DNA from: Bacillota bacterium
GTDB lineage: Bacteria; Bacillota; Clostridia; Christensenellales; Aristaeellaceae
Direction of reading: 5' to 3'
Assembly (NCBI GenBank): GCA_023396045.1
Contig: JAEWXD010000002.1
Span: 3,148 to 67,147, forward strand
DNA length: 64,000 nt
Positions 1-8,488 of this stretch are shown here, piece by piece (the first letter of the stretch is position 1; the number at the start of each line of letters is the position of its first letter). The translations under genes were made by a program, and so were the position numbers. Below the pieces are notes generated by a model, which worked only from the letters and a program-made list of their open reading frames with translations, was not told the origin of the DNA and made no database searches.

Positions 1-104
1 AGAAAAAAACTGCACTCTTATGAAAGCAAGCATAATAGCACTATCAATCATCTTACTTTACAACAGATACCCTGCATTTAAAAAGCAAATTTGAGGTTAC
101 AACA

Positions 105-602
105 ATGATTTTACGAAAAGCGTTGGAAAATGAAGCCAAACTTGCCTACCAATGTATAGACGAGGCAAGGAACTATCAACAATCGCTTGGCTTTATACAG
201 TGGCATGCGGGCTACCCTAACATGACCACCATAAAAGAAGATATTCAAAAAGGCATAGGTTATGTGTTTGAGGAAGACGGAAAGATATTGGGCTATTGCT
301 GTATACTGCTTGGCGATGAACCAGCCTACCACGAAATAGAGGGCACATGGCTTACAGAACGCCCCTACGGCGTTGTGCATAGAATGGGCTTTAATAATGC
401 CAGCCGTGGCAAAGGCTATTCTGCCCCTGCTTTTGCAAGCATAAAAGAATTTTGCCTTGCACAAGGTTATACTGCTGTACGCATTGATACACAAGAAGAA
501 AATAAAGTAATGCAACATATATTGCAAAAAGAAGGCTTTGTGCAATGCGGTATTATTTTTTATGACAACGGGCCAAGATTGGCTTATGAATGGGATGCAT
601 GA
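105..602 (+). CDS. GNAT-family N-acetyltransferase
   Basis: Protein of 165 aa with the layout of the GCN5-related acetyltransferase fold; such enzymes move an acetyl group from acetyl-CoA to an amine or protein N-terminus. The acetyl-CoA loop is seen as NASRGKGYSAPAF (about residues 97-109), followed by the typical C-terminal stretch ending in QKEGFVQCGIIFYDNG. A GAGG ribosome binding site lies 8-9 nt before the ATG. It stands alone, followed by its own hairpin terminator. The substrate cannot be read from the sequence. Confidence 0.85.
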   Translation: MILRKALENEAKLAYQCIDEARNYQQSLGFIQWHAGYPNMTTIKEDIQKGIGYVFEEDGKILGYCCILLGDEPAYHEIEGTWLTERPYGVVHRMGFNNASRGKGYSAPAFASIKEFCLAQGYTAVRIDTQEENKVMQHILQKEGFVQCGIIFYDNGPRLAYEWDA

Positions 603-667
603 TAATTCAATAAATTTTTTCTACCTGCCGCATACATTCTTAAAATAACAATTTCATAAGCAGATAC

Positions 668-710
668 TTGTTTGCCACACAAAACTTTTTTTGTTTGGCA
701 AACAATTTTT
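668..710 (+). terminator. Rho-independent terminator after the GNAT gene
   Basis: A 10-bp perfect stem (TTGTTTGCCA at 668-677 with TGGCAAACAA at 696-705) is followed by a T run. It separates the acetyltransferase gene from the metal transporter operon. Confidence 0.7.
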
Positions 711-838
711 ATGGGTAAAAAAATATTGGTTAGTTATATTTTACTGCAGAGCATTGCAAACATATACAGATAAAGTAAAATATATAATAACAATTAAGTT
801 ATTTTTAATTTTTATGTTGAATATTTGCTTAACGTTCA

Positions 839-867
839 TTGACAAAAACCTTTGTATTAGCTATACT
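839..867 (+). promoter_or_regulatory. Promoter of the znuA-znuC-znuB operon
   Basis: TTGACA (839-844), 17-nt spacer, TATACT (862-867), 33 nt before the znuA start codon. A dyad AATAAC-N6-GTTATT at 786-803 lies upstream and could be a regulator site, but it does not match a Zur or MntR consensus that I know. Confidence 0.85.
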
Positions 868-900
868 ATTAAGGTTACTAACATGTATTGGAGAAACATT

Positions 901-1737
901 ATGTGGAAAAAATATGTACTTTTATTTTGCGCTTTTTGTTTGTTGCTTAGCTCTGTGGCCCAAGCACAAGAAAATCAAATTGCCGTTACCATATTACCCT
1001 TACAAGCCTTTGCAGACAAAATTACAGGCGGCACTATACCCGTAATGGTGGCTGTACCTCAAGGCGCCAGCCCTGAAAGCTATGAACCAAGCCCTAAAGA
1101 AATGGAAAGTTTAAGTAAGGCCTCTGTCTATTTTTCCATTGGTATGCCAGCGGAAGCCATTAAAATTACACCCTTTTTGCAAGAAAATACCAAAATAGTA
1201 AATCTTGCCCAATTGGTAAGCGCCAATTATCCTGATTTAGAAATTAATCACGAAAGAGACCCGCATATTTGGCTCAGCATTGCACGCAGCAAGTTTATGG
1301 TACAAACCATGTGCGAAACACTTGTAGAAATCTATCCCAACCAAAAAGAAGTTTTTGAAAAAAACACTGCCGCTTTTTTACAGGAATTAGACGCACTGGA
1401 TAGCTATATCAAAACTTCTTTGAAAGGAATTAAAGACAATAAATTCATTGCCTTCCACCCTGCATTTCAATATTTTGCCGAAGAATATGGGCTTGAAATG
1501 TTCTCTTTAGAAGAACATGGCCATGAAGCAACCGTACGGCAGTTAGAAATGCGTTTACAACTGGCAAAAGAAAAAAATATCAAAGTTATCTTTATTCAAG
1601 ACGAAATCAGCTCCAGGCAAGCCACTGCATTTGCAGATGCCGTGGGCGGTAAAGTATTAAAGCTCAGCCCTTTGGCCTATGAGTATGTAAACAATATGAA
1701 AGCCATGACCGACGTTTTGGCAGAGGTATTAAAATAA
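901..1737 (+). CDS. znuA: Zinc/manganese ABC transporter substrate-binding protein
   Basis: Cluster A-I (ZnuA/TroA/PsaA) binding protein of 278 aa that captures Zn2+ or Mn2+ outside the membrane. The signal peptide starts MWKKYVLLFCAFCLLL and ends near VAQA; there is no clear lipobox. Likely metal ligands are His in RDPHIW, His in IAFHPAFQYFA, and an acidic residue near the C-terminus. The His-rich loop LEEHGHEATVRQLE is typical of the zinc rather than the manganese branch. An upstream in-frame codon at 691 is open, but the GGAG site 8 nt before 901 and the signal peptide fix the start here. First gene of a three-gene operon. Confidence 0.92.
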   Translation: MWKKYVLLFCAFCLLLSSVAQAQENQIAVTILPLQAFADKITGGTIPVMVAVPQGASPESYEPSPKEMESLSKASVYFSIGMPAEAIKITPFLQENTKIVNLAQLVSANYPDLEINHERDPHIWLSIARSKFMVQTMCETLVEIYPNQKEVFEKNTAAFLQELDALDSYIKTSLKGIKDNKFIAFHPAFQYFAEEYGLEMFSLEEHGHEATVRQLEMRLQLAKEKNIKVIFIQDEISSRQATAFADAVGGKVLKLSPLAYEYVNNMKAMTDVLAEVLK

Positions 1738-2510
1738 TGAACATTATTGAAACCAAACATCTTTTTGTAGAGTTTGGCGAAACACAAGCCCTTACAGATG
1801 TAAACTTGCAAGTGCAGGAAGGCGACTATGTAGCCATCATTGGACCCAACGGTGGCGGTAAGACCACATTGCTCAACAGCATCATCGGTTTACAAAAACC
1901 ATGCCGCGGCAATGTGCAGCTCTTTGGCAAAACACCAACACAAGCACGCACACACGTAGGCTTTGTGCCGCAGTTTGGCAAAATGAACAAGCGTTTCCCC
2001 ATAAGTGTACACGAGGCGGTGCTCACGGGTGCATTAAAATCTGCCATACATCCTTTTTTCAGGTATAGTGCCCAAGATAAAGCACAAGCCATGGAAAAAT
2101 TAGAGCAGCTTGGCATTGCCCATTTGCACAACAGGCAAATAAGCAAGCTGAGTGGGGGCGAATTTCAACGCATGCTGATTGCAAGAGCCTTGATGAATAA
2201 CCCGCGTTTGCTTTTGTTAGACGAGCCTACAAGCAGTATAGACCCGCAAAGCAGGGAATTAATATACGCACTGCTCAAAGATTTTAATAAACAAGGCAGC
2301 ATTGTAATGGTAAGCCATGACTTAGTTGCCGTATCCAGCCATGTAAAAAGCATTGTATGCTTAAATAAAAATTTAATTTACCATGGCGAGCCTGAACTTT
2401 CTGAAAATACGGTGCAACAGCTTTATGGTTGCCCTGTGGATTTAATTGCCCACGGTGTGCCCCATAGAGTGTTAAAGCACCATCACCATGAGGGATGTAA
2501 TTGTGTTTAA
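1737..2510 (+). CDS. znuC: Zinc/manganese ABC transporter ATP-binding protein
   Basis: ATPase of 257 aa that powers metal import. Walker A GPNGGGKTT, signature LSGGEFQR and Walker B LLLLDEPTSS are all present. It begins inside the znuA stop codon (TAATG), so translation is coupled. The C-terminus is unusual: HRVLKHHHHEGCNCV, a His/Cys tail that could bind the transported metal. Family assignment is firm; metal choice (Zn versus Mn) is inferred from the binding protein. Confidence 0.93.
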   Translation: MNIIETKHLFVEFGETQALTDVNLQVQEGDYVAIIGPNGGGKTTLLNSIIGLQKPCRGNVQLFGKTPTQARTHVGFVPQFGKMNKRFPISVHEAVLTGALKSAIHPFFRYSAQDKAQAMEKLEQLGIAHLHNRQISKLSGGEFQRMLIARALMNNPRLLLLDEPTSSIDPQSRELIYALLKDFNKQGSIVMVSHDLVAVSSHVKSIVCLNKNLIYHGEPELSENTVQQLYGCPVDLIAHGVPHRVLKHHHHEGCNCV

Positions 2511-3333
2511 TATTTTTAATAGCCCCTTTATGCAAAATGCACTTTTGGCTTGCATATTTAGCAGCATCATTTGCGGCATCATCGGTATTGTAATTACCGA
2601 AAAAAAATTGGTAATGATGAGTGGAGGCATAGCGCACACTGCCTATGGCGGTGTTGGCTTAGGTTACTTTTTAGGCTTTGAACCCATGATTGGCGCTATA
2701 CTGTTTAGCATTGCCAGTGCTTTTAGCATAGGTTTTATACAAAAGAAGAGCAAACTGAACGCAGATATGATAATTGGCCTATTATGGAGCTTTGGCATGG
2801 CTTTAGGCATACTCTTTTTTACCATGACCACGGGTTATAAAGCCAGTTTAGAAAGCTACTTGTTTGGCAATGTGCTTTCTGTACTGCGCAGTGATATTAT
2901 TACCATTGCATGCCTCAGTTTATTTGTACTGCTTACCTTTATCATATTCAAGGAAGATTGGAAAAGCTATTTGTTTGACGAGCAATTTGCTTGGCTTAAA
3001 GGTCAGAATACTATGTTTTTTCAATACTTTATGTTGATATTGATTGCGCTTAGCATTGTGGCCCTCATTCATGTAGTAGGCATTATATTGGTTATCGCCA
3101 TGCTCACCGCCCCAGCTGCTTCTGCCGGCTTACTAAGTAAGCGCTTTGGCATGCGCATGGTGTTTGCCGTGATGATTGGTTTTATTAACTGTATGATCGG
3201 TTTATACATAAGCTATTACCTGAATATAGCCACCGGGGCTTGTATTGTTGTGGTTTCCATACTTACCTATTTTATATTATTTATTATAAAAAACAGCAAA
3301 AGGAAATTTGAACGAAAACAAAAAATCACATAA
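2503..3333 (+). CDS. znuB: Zinc/manganese ABC transporter permease
   Basis: ABC-3 family integral membrane protein (276 aa from this start) with about eight hydrophobic segments, forming the metal channel. I place the start at GTG 2503 because GAGGG lies 9 nt upstream; ATG 2488 is also in frame and would add five residues but has no good ribosome binding site. Either start overlaps the end of znuC. The gene is followed by a terminator, closing the operon. Confidence 0.9.
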   Translation: MFNIFNSPFMQNALLACIFSSIICGIIGIVITEKKLVMMSGGIAHTAYGGVGLGYFLGFEPMIGAILFSIASAFSIGFIQKKSKLNADMIIGLLWSFGMALGILFFTMTTGYKASLESYLFGNVLSVLRSDIITIACLSLFVLLTFIIFKEDWKSYLFDEQFAWLKGQNTMFFQYFMLILIALSIVALIHVVGIILVIAMLTAPAASAGLLSKRFGMRMVFAVMIGFINCMIGLYISYYLNIATGACIVVVSILTYFILFIIKNSKRKFERKQKIT

Positions 3334-3352
3334 AACCGCTTAAGTTTTGAGC

Positions 3353-3386
3353 AAGATGTTCTTAAAAATAGAACATCTTTTTTATT
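3353..3386 (+). terminator. Terminator of the znu operon
   Basis: AAGATGTTC (3353-3361) pairs with GAACATCTT (3371-3379) and is followed by TTTTATT. Confidence 0.85.
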
Positions 3387-3476
3387 GTTCAGCATTTATT
3401 ATACTTATATACGGTACATTAACCGGCTATTTTTGCGATAAAAACAAATAAAAGGTATCATTTGTTACAAAACATC

Positions 3477-3504
3477 TTGCGTTTATTGTAAAAGCTGTTA
3501 TAAT
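3477..3504 (+). promoter_or_regulatory. Promoter of the carbohydrate ABC operon
   Basis: TTGCGT (3477-3482), 16-nt spacer, TATAAT (3499-3504). Four bases upstream sits the near-palindrome TTTGTTACAAAA (3461-3472), which recurs before the aspartokinase promoter at 16534. Confidence 0.65.
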
Positions 3505-3556
3505 AAAACATATTAATTATATGAACTTCGGTTCAAAAATATGGAGGTATTCTTTT

Positions 3557-4822
3557 ATGAAAAAGAGTATTGCGTTATTACTTACCGCCATGCTATTGCT
3601 TGGCATGTGTGCAACTGTTTTTGCAGCAGAAGAAGAAACCTTAACCGTTTGGTGCTGGGACCCTAACTTCAATATTTATGCTATGCAAGAAGCAGAAAAA
3701 ATTTATCAAAAAGATCACCCTAACTTCAAACTAAACATAGTTGAAAAAGCATGGGACGATGTGCAAACCGGTATCACCACCGCTGCAGGTGGCGACATGA
3801 GCATTTTGCCTGACATTATGTTGGTGCAAGACATGGCATTCAGAAAAAACGTTGCCAACTTCCCAGAAGTATTTGCAGACATTACCGAAAGCGGTATCGC
3901 ATTTGACAAATTTTCCCCAAGCAAAGTTGGCTACTCTGTAGTAGACGGCAAAAATTATGGCGTTCCATTTGATAACGGTGCTGCCATTGCTGCTTACAGA
4001 ACCGACATTTTAGAACAAGCTGGCTTTAAAGCTTCTGATTTAAACGACATTACCTGGACAAGATTTATTGAAATCGGTAAAGAAGTATTGGCTAAAACAG
4101 GCGTACCTATGTTTGCTTACAGCCCGGCTGATGCCGACTTTTTAACCATGTTACTACAATCCATGGGTACTTCCATGTTTACAGAAGATGGTAAGGTAAA
4201 CCTGAACAACAACCCCGGCATTCATGAAATGATTAAAATTTACAAAGAACTTCGCGATGCAGGCATTTATGTAGAAGTTCAAAACTGGGACGAATATTGC
4301 CGTGCAAACGTTACCGGCGGTTGCGTAGGTACCATTCAAGGTTGCTGGTTTATTGGCACATTAACAAGTGCTCCTGAATTGGAAGGCAAATGGGCTATCG
4401 TAAATGCACCTAAGGCTGAAATTGAAGGCGCAAGCAACTACACTGCAAACGGCGGTTCTTCTTGGGCAATTACAAGCAATGCTAAAAACAAAGAATTGGC
4501 TGCAGATTTCTTAGCCAAAACTTTTGCCGGCAGCGTTGAATTATATGACACCATTTTAGAAAAAGCCGGTGCTATTGCAACCTACTTGCCAGCAGCAGAT
4601 TCTGATGTATATGGTAAAGAACAAGCTTTCTTTGGCGGCCAAAAAGTGTACCAAGACATCGTAAACTTCGGTAGTAAAATTCCTACCATTACCATTGGTG
4701 TGTACCACTATGAAGCACGCAATGCTTTAAGCATCGCCGTACAAGAAATTGTAAATGGTGCAGAAGAACAAGCAGCACTTGATAAAGCACAACAAGACGT
4801 TGAATTTAACATGGGCCTATAA
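3557..4822 (+). CDS. Carbohydrate ABC transporter substrate-binding protein
   Basis: Family 1 extracellular solute-binding protein of 421 aa. The signal peptide runs from MKKSIALLLTAMLLLG to VFAAEE. The mature part resembles binding proteins for sugars or sugar derivatives (TVWCWDPNFNIYAMQEAEKI, later NGGSSWAITSNAKNKELA). The start is set by GGAGG at 3543-3547, 9 nt before ATG 3557. Followed by two permease genes but no ATPase gene, as is common where a shared MsmK-type ATPase encoded elsewhere serves several sugar importers. The sugar is not identifiable. Confidence 0.88.
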   Translation: MKKSIALLLTAMLLLGMCATVFAAEEETLTVWCWDPNFNIYAMQEAEKIYQKDHPNFKLNIVEKAWDDVQTGITTAAGGDMSILPDIMLVQDMAFRKNVANFPEVFADITESGIAFDKFSPSKVGYSVVDGKNYGVPFDNGAAIAAYRTDILEQAGFKASDLNDITWTRFIEIGKEVLAKTGVPMFAYSPADADFLTMLLQSMGTSMFTEDGKVNLNNNPGIHEMIKIYKELRDAGIYVEVQNWDEYCRANVTGGCVGTIQGCWFIGTLTSAPELEGKWAIVNAPKAEIEGASNYTANGGSSWAITSNAKNKELAADFLAKTFAGSVELYDTILEKAGAIATYLPAADSDVYGKEQAFFGGQKVYQDIVNFGSKIPTITIGVYHYEARNALSIAVQEIVNGAEEQAALDKAQQDVEFNMGL

Positions 4823-4840
4823 TTGATCCTGTATCATTTT

Positions 4841-4914
4841 GCCGAGAAGCTATAATAGCCTCTCGGCGTATTTAAAAATCCCCTAAGTTCAAAGCCTTAG
4901 AGGATTTTTAAATA
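4841..4914 (+). terminator. Two intercistronic hairpins between binding-protein and permease genes
   Basis: Hairpin 1 at 4841-4867 (GCCGAGA ... TCTCGGC with an inner GCTA/TAGC stem). Hairpin 2 at 4869-4914 has 19-nt arms with one mismatch and an 8-nt loop, with A- and T-rich flanks like a partial terminator. They likely lower transcription into the permeases or protect the upstream mRNA 3' end. Confidence 0.75.
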
Positions 4915-4974
4915 CGATATAGCAAAGAGCCGCCGGCTCAATTTGTTCAAAATATATAGAAAGGATTCTGCAAT

Positions 4975-5874
4975 ATGACCAAAAAACCCCGACTTTCCTT
5001 AAACAAAAAGCAAAACTTAACGGGTTGGCTCTTTTTATCTGTGGCAACAATACTCATATTTGTAATGTATTTTTACCCCATGTTAGAAGCCTTCCTTCTA
5101 TCTTTTCAAAGTGGAATGGGTTCTAATATGAAGTGGGCCGGCTTGCGCAACTATCAATACTTATTAAAGGATAGCAACTTTATCATTACCCTGCGCAACA
5201 ACTTTATTTACTTAGCCATACAAGTACCCCTTATGCTTTTATTTGCCTTGGTGTTGGCAACGATGCTAAACAACCCCAAGCTCAAACTAAGAGGGATTTT
5301 TAGAACAGCCATTTTTTTGCCTTGCGCCACCTCCTTGGTTGCTTACTCCATTATATTCCGCAGCTTGTTTGCCTTAGACGGCATGATTAACTCTACACTA
5401 TTACACTTTGGTTTTGTAGATGCACCAATTAACTGGTTGGCCAACGGCAATAGCCCTTGGCATGGCCAATTGGTAATCATATTGGCATTGCTCTGGCGTT
5501 GGACAGGCTACAACATGGTATTCTACCTTTCCGGTTTACAAAACATTGAACACAGCATATATGAAGCCGCACGCATAGATGGTGCAGGCCCCGTGCGCCA
5601 GTTTTTTAATATTACAGTGCCCCTGCTTAAACCTACCATATTGCTTACTGCCATCATTTCTACCAATGGCACATTGCAATTGTTTGATGAATCCATCAAC
5701 CTTACCAAGGGTGGCCCGGGTTACCAAACCATGACTATGAGCCATTACATTTATAACATGAGCTTTTACGGTACACCTAAATTTGGCTATGCTGCCGCCA
5801 TTAGCTTTGTTATATTTATATTAGTAGCAACGCTTTCCATTATTCAACTAAAGGTTGGTGATAAGCGTGATTAA
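4975..5874 (+). CDS. Carbohydrate ABC transporter permease, MalF/UgpA type
   Basis: Inner-membrane permease of 299 aa with six predicted membrane segments and the EAA loop seen as YEAARIDGAGPVRQFFNITVPLL (about residues 195-217). Works with the next gene as a heterodimeric channel for the binding protein at 3557. An AAAGGA site lies upstream of the ATG. Confidence 0.9.
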   Translation: MTKKPRLSLNKKQNLTGWLFLSVATILIFVMYFYPMLEAFLLSFQSGMGSNMKWAGLRNYQYLLKDSNFIITLRNNFIYLAIQVPLMLLFALVLATMLNNPKLKLRGIFRTAIFLPCATSLVAYSIIFRSLFALDGMINSTLLHFGFVDAPINWLANGNSPWHGQLVIILALLWRWTGYNMVFYLSGLQNIEHSIYEAARIDGAGPVRQFFNITVPLLKPTILLTAIISTNGTLQLFDESINLTKGGPGYQTMTMSHYIYNMSFYGTPKFGYAAAISFVIFILVATLSIIQLKVGDKRD

Positions 5875-6688
5875 AAAACATTTGCGCCTTACAGGTAACG
5901 TATTTAAGTATTTATTTTTAATTGTCATTGCCTTCATCAGTGTATTTCCATTGGTATGGATGGCTATTTCTGCCACCAACAAAGGCCTGGATATTATGAA
6001 AGGTACTTTGACTCCGGGCACAAATATAGTGCAAAACTACCAAACCATACTTGCAAGTTATGATTTATGGGGCGCCATGTGGAACAGCTTTAGCTACGCC
6101 ATTTCCCAAACGGTGCTTTCTTTACTCATATGTTCCTTAGCGGGCTACGGTTTTGAAATTTTCCATGATAAATGGAAAGATAAATTAATGGTAGTATTGC
6201 TCAGCGCTATGATGGTACCCTTTGCCAGCACCATGATACCGCTCTTCCGTATGACAAGCAAAATGGGCTTGTTAAACTCTGCCTTAGGCTATGTTTTGCC
6301 CTCCCTTTCTACACCGTTTTTAATTATGATGTTTAGGCAGGCTGCCAGAAGCTTCCCCCATGATATTATAGAAGCGGCACGTATAGATGGTTTAAGCGAG
6401 TTTAGTATATTCTTTAAAATGTTTATACCTACCATGCGCTCCACCTACGCCGCTGCCATGACCATTACCTTTATGAACGCTTGGAATAGCTACCTATGGC
6501 CAAAGGTTATTTTGGTAGATGGCAAAACACTCACCATGCCCATGCTGCTTGCCAACATTATTGCCGGCTACAATGTAGACTATGGCGCCATGATGCTTGC
6601 CGTACTATTTTGCACACTGCCAACTATTATTATATTCTTCTTATTACAAAAGAGTTTTACAGAGGGTATCAGTGGCGCAGTAAAATAA
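5867..6688 (+). CDS. Carbohydrate ABC transporter permease, MalG type
   Basis: Second permease of the importer, 273 aa from this start, with the EAA loop IEAARIDGLSEFSIFFKMFIP. Start choice is uncertain: GTG 5867 has GGTGAT 6 nt upstream, while TTG 5855 and GTG 5858 are also in frame. All overlap the end of the MalF-type gene, so the two are translationally coupled. Confidence 0.88.
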   Translation: MIKKHLRLTGNVFKYLFLIVIAFISVFPLVWMAISATNKGLDIMKGTLTPGTNIVQNYQTILASYDLWGAMWNSFSYAISQTVLSLLICSLAGYGFEIFHDKWKDKLMVVLLSAMMVPFASTMIPLFRMTSKMGLLNSALGYVLPSLSTPFLIMMFRQAARSFPHDIIEAARIDGLSEFSIFFKMFIPTMRSTYAAAMTITFMNAWNSYLWPKVILVDGKTLTMPMLLANIIAGYNVDYGAMMLAVLFCTLPTIIIFFLLQKSFTEGISGAVK

Positions 6689-6696
6689 TTGCATAC

Positions 6697-6735
6697 TAAA
6701 ACACATACCCAATGGTATGTGTTTTAAATTGTTTT
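6697..6735. terminator. Bidirectional terminator between permease and mgtE
   Basis: A 13-bp perfect stem, TAAAACACATACC (6697-6709) with GGTATGTGTTTTA (6714-6726), loop CAAT, between two convergent genes. The plus-strand tail AATTGTTTT is the better one. Confidence 0.75.
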
Positions 6736-8077
6736 AAAAACCTATTAAAACTCTGGCAATATTAAAGAATAGAATAAGGCCCAATGCATCTACCACGGTA
6801 GTAAGCATAGGTGCAGCCATAAGAGCAGGATCAAAACCCAATTTTTTAGCAAGTACCGGGAAAAATGCACCGCTTAGCTTTGCAAGCAAAACAATGCACA
6901 TTACAGACAAGCCTACCGTTAAACCCACCATAATACCGGCAGAGTTGAAAAAGTACACGCGCAAAAAGGAAATAACACCCAAAGCAACACCAATAATAGA
7001 GGCAATACCCAGTTCTTTACGAACAATTTTAAAGAAATTACTTACAGTTAATTCCCCTGTTGCCAAACCGCGAATAATTAAGGTGCTGGCTTGGCTACCT
7101 GCATTACCGCCGGTATCTGTAAGCATGGGTATAAAGGTTACCAAAATGGGAATAGCCACAAAAGCATTCTCAAAAGAGCCAAGAATTAAGCCGTTGAGCA
7201 TGCCGGTAACCATGAGCAGCAACAACCATACAAAACGCTTTTTGGTATGTTCTATTACGCTGGTTTCTAAGTAGCCTTGCTCGGAAGGGGATACCGCTGC
7301 CATGATGGCAAAGTCTTCGCTGGCCTCTTGTTGTGAAATATGGAGCATATCGTCCATGGTGATGGCACCAACAGCTCTGCCTTCTTTATCCACCACAGGC
7401 AATACAAGCAAGCCCATATCTCGCATCATATGCAATGCTGTTTCTTGGTCGCTATCGGTACTTACAGATACAGGGTGCTTTTGTTCAATATCTTGCAAAA
7501 GCAAACCATCCTCACTATCTAAGATCTCGGCTAATTCTATGGTGCCCAGCAATTTGCCACCCGGTGAAATTACAAAGCAGGATAATAAAATTTCATTTTG
7601 CCTGCGTTGTTTACGTATATGTTGCAGTGCGTCTTGCACGGTCATGGTATTTTTAAGCAATATCATATTGGTAGACATAATGCTCCCACAAGATTCCTCC
7701 GGATACTGCAAAAAGCGGTTGATTTCTTCACGCTTTTCCTTAGGCAAAATACTCAGTATTCTACGCACTACATTGGCAGGCAATTCGTCTAAAATTTCTA
7801 CGGCATCATCACTTTCCATGTTGTGCACAATGGCGTGCAAGTCTGTATCCTGCATGGCGTTGATGAGTTCTATTTGTTGGTCTAAATCCAAATAGGAAAA
7901 CACCTCTGCCGCCGTGTCTTTCTCTAAAAAGCGAAAAAATGAAAGCTGCTCATTTTTTTCTAAACTTTCCAGCAGTTCTGCTGTTTCGGCAGCAAACAGT
8001 GTACCTACAATTTCTCGTAAGCCGGTGATATTGCGATTTTTGATGAGCATTCTAATTTCTTCTATTTTATCTAACAT
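6734..8077 (-). CDS. mgtE: Magnesium transporter MgtE
   Basis: 447 aa, the usual length of MgtE Mg2+ channels. Order: N-terminal superhelical domain (residues about 5-125, LLESLEKNEQLSFFRFLE), two CBS domains (about 130-250, which sense intracellular Mg2+), plug helix, then five membrane segments with the pore-region sequence DTGGNAGSQAST. The start is set by GGGAGG about 10 nt before the ATG at 8077; an upstream in-frame extension to 8137 lacks a ribosome binding site. Transcribed alone and convergent with the sugar permeases. I see no M-box riboswitch in its leader. Confidence 0.93.
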   Translation of the reverse strand: MLDKIEEIRMLIKNRNITGLREIVGTLFAAETAELLESLEKNEQLSFFRFLEKDTAAEVFSYLDLDQQIELINAMQDTDLHAIVHNMESDDAVEILDELPANVVRRILSILPKEKREEINRFLQYPEESCGSIMSTNMILLKNTMTVQDALQHIRKQRRQNEILLSCFVISPGGKLLGTIELAEILDSEDGLLLQDIEQKHPVSVSTDSDQETALHMMRDMGLLVLPVVDKEGRAVGAITMDDMLHISQQEASEDFAIMAAVSPSEQGYLETSVIEHTKKRFVWLLLLMVTGMLNGLILGSFENAFVAIPILVTFIPMLTDTGGNAGSQASTLIIRGLATGELTVSNFFKIVRKELGIASIIGVALGVISFLRVYFFNSAGIMVGLTVGLSVMCIVLLAKLSGAFFPVLAKKLGFDPALMAAPMLTTVVDALGLILFFNIARVLIGF

Positions 8078-8154
8078 GGCAATTTTTCCTCCCACAAACA
8101 TATTTATCATACACATTCTATATACAATTGTAAACAATAAACTCTTATCAGTAA

Positions 8155-8322
8155 TTATTTTACTTCAGAATTTGATATGATTTTCCATATTTCTAAACAA
8201 CGGAACCAATATTTAATACTCTCCTTATGGCTCGCGCTTTTTATTCTTGAATATGTAAGATATTCTTGTATCAAATGGTGCAGCAAACTCTTTGATTGGA
8301 TTGTTTTTATACTCTCATTCAA
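8155..8322 (-). CDS. Small unknown protein, possibly an integrase-type SAM-like fragment
   Basis: 55-codon reading frame with a TTG start preceded by AGGAAGGG at a spacing of 6 nt. The composition is protein-like and charged (for example LIQEYLTYSRIKSASHKESI), with the rhythm of the core-binding SAM-like domain at the N-terminus of tyrosine recombinases: hydrophobic-EYL-x5-6-S-x3-H/T-x7-hydrophobic. No catalytic domain follows. It lies in the 410-bp gap between mgtE and the iron transporter and is bracketed by a 16-bp direct repeat. It may be a small gene or a remnant of a lost element; family resemblance is a guess. Confidence 0.35.
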   Translation of the reverse strand: MNESIKTIQSKSLLHHLIQEYLTYSRIKSASHKESIKYWFRCLEIWKIISNSEVK

Positions 8323-8402
8323 AGTAAACCCTTCCTATTGCTGGTACATTATAAATCTGCCATTCAAGAAGATTCTATATTTTTAGTTCAGAATTTGGTA
8401 TG
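8164..8402. repeat. 16-bp direct repeat pair, 223 bp apart
   Basis: TTCAGAATTTGATATG at 8164-8179 and TTCAGAATTTGGTATG at 8387-8402 differ at one base. They bracket the 55-codon frame; the first copy overlaps its 3' end. They could be target-site or attachment-like duplications, or regulator sites. Confidence 0.5.
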
Positions 8403-8438
8403 TTTTTGCAGAATTTCAGGTATTCACAAACGATAATT

Positions 8439-8469
8439 TTGTATAAAATGTAAATAAATAAAATATAAT
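8439..8469 (+). promoter_or_regulatory. Probable promoter of the iron ABC operon
   Basis: TATAAT at 8464-8469, with TTGTAT at 8439-8444 as a possible -35 at a long 19-nt spacing. The -10 box is convincing; the -35 is weak, which would fit activation by a regulator. Confidence 0.5.
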
Positions 8470-8488
8470 ATACATTTTGGAGGTATCT

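Noticed and set aside
691..900. Extended N-terminus of ZnuA starting at 691
   Set aside because: It would overlap a terminator and the promoter, and put 70 residues before a normal signal peptide; ATG 901 has the ribosome binding site.
8177..8386. 69-codon plus-strand frame between mgtE and the iron transporter
   Set aside because: No ribosome binding site, Trp/Cys/Phe-rich random composition; the opposite strand reads more like protein.
8078..8488. M-box (ykoK) magnesium riboswitch before mgtE
   Set aside because: I looked for it because mgtE often has one, but found no conserved M-box core in the 400-bp leader.
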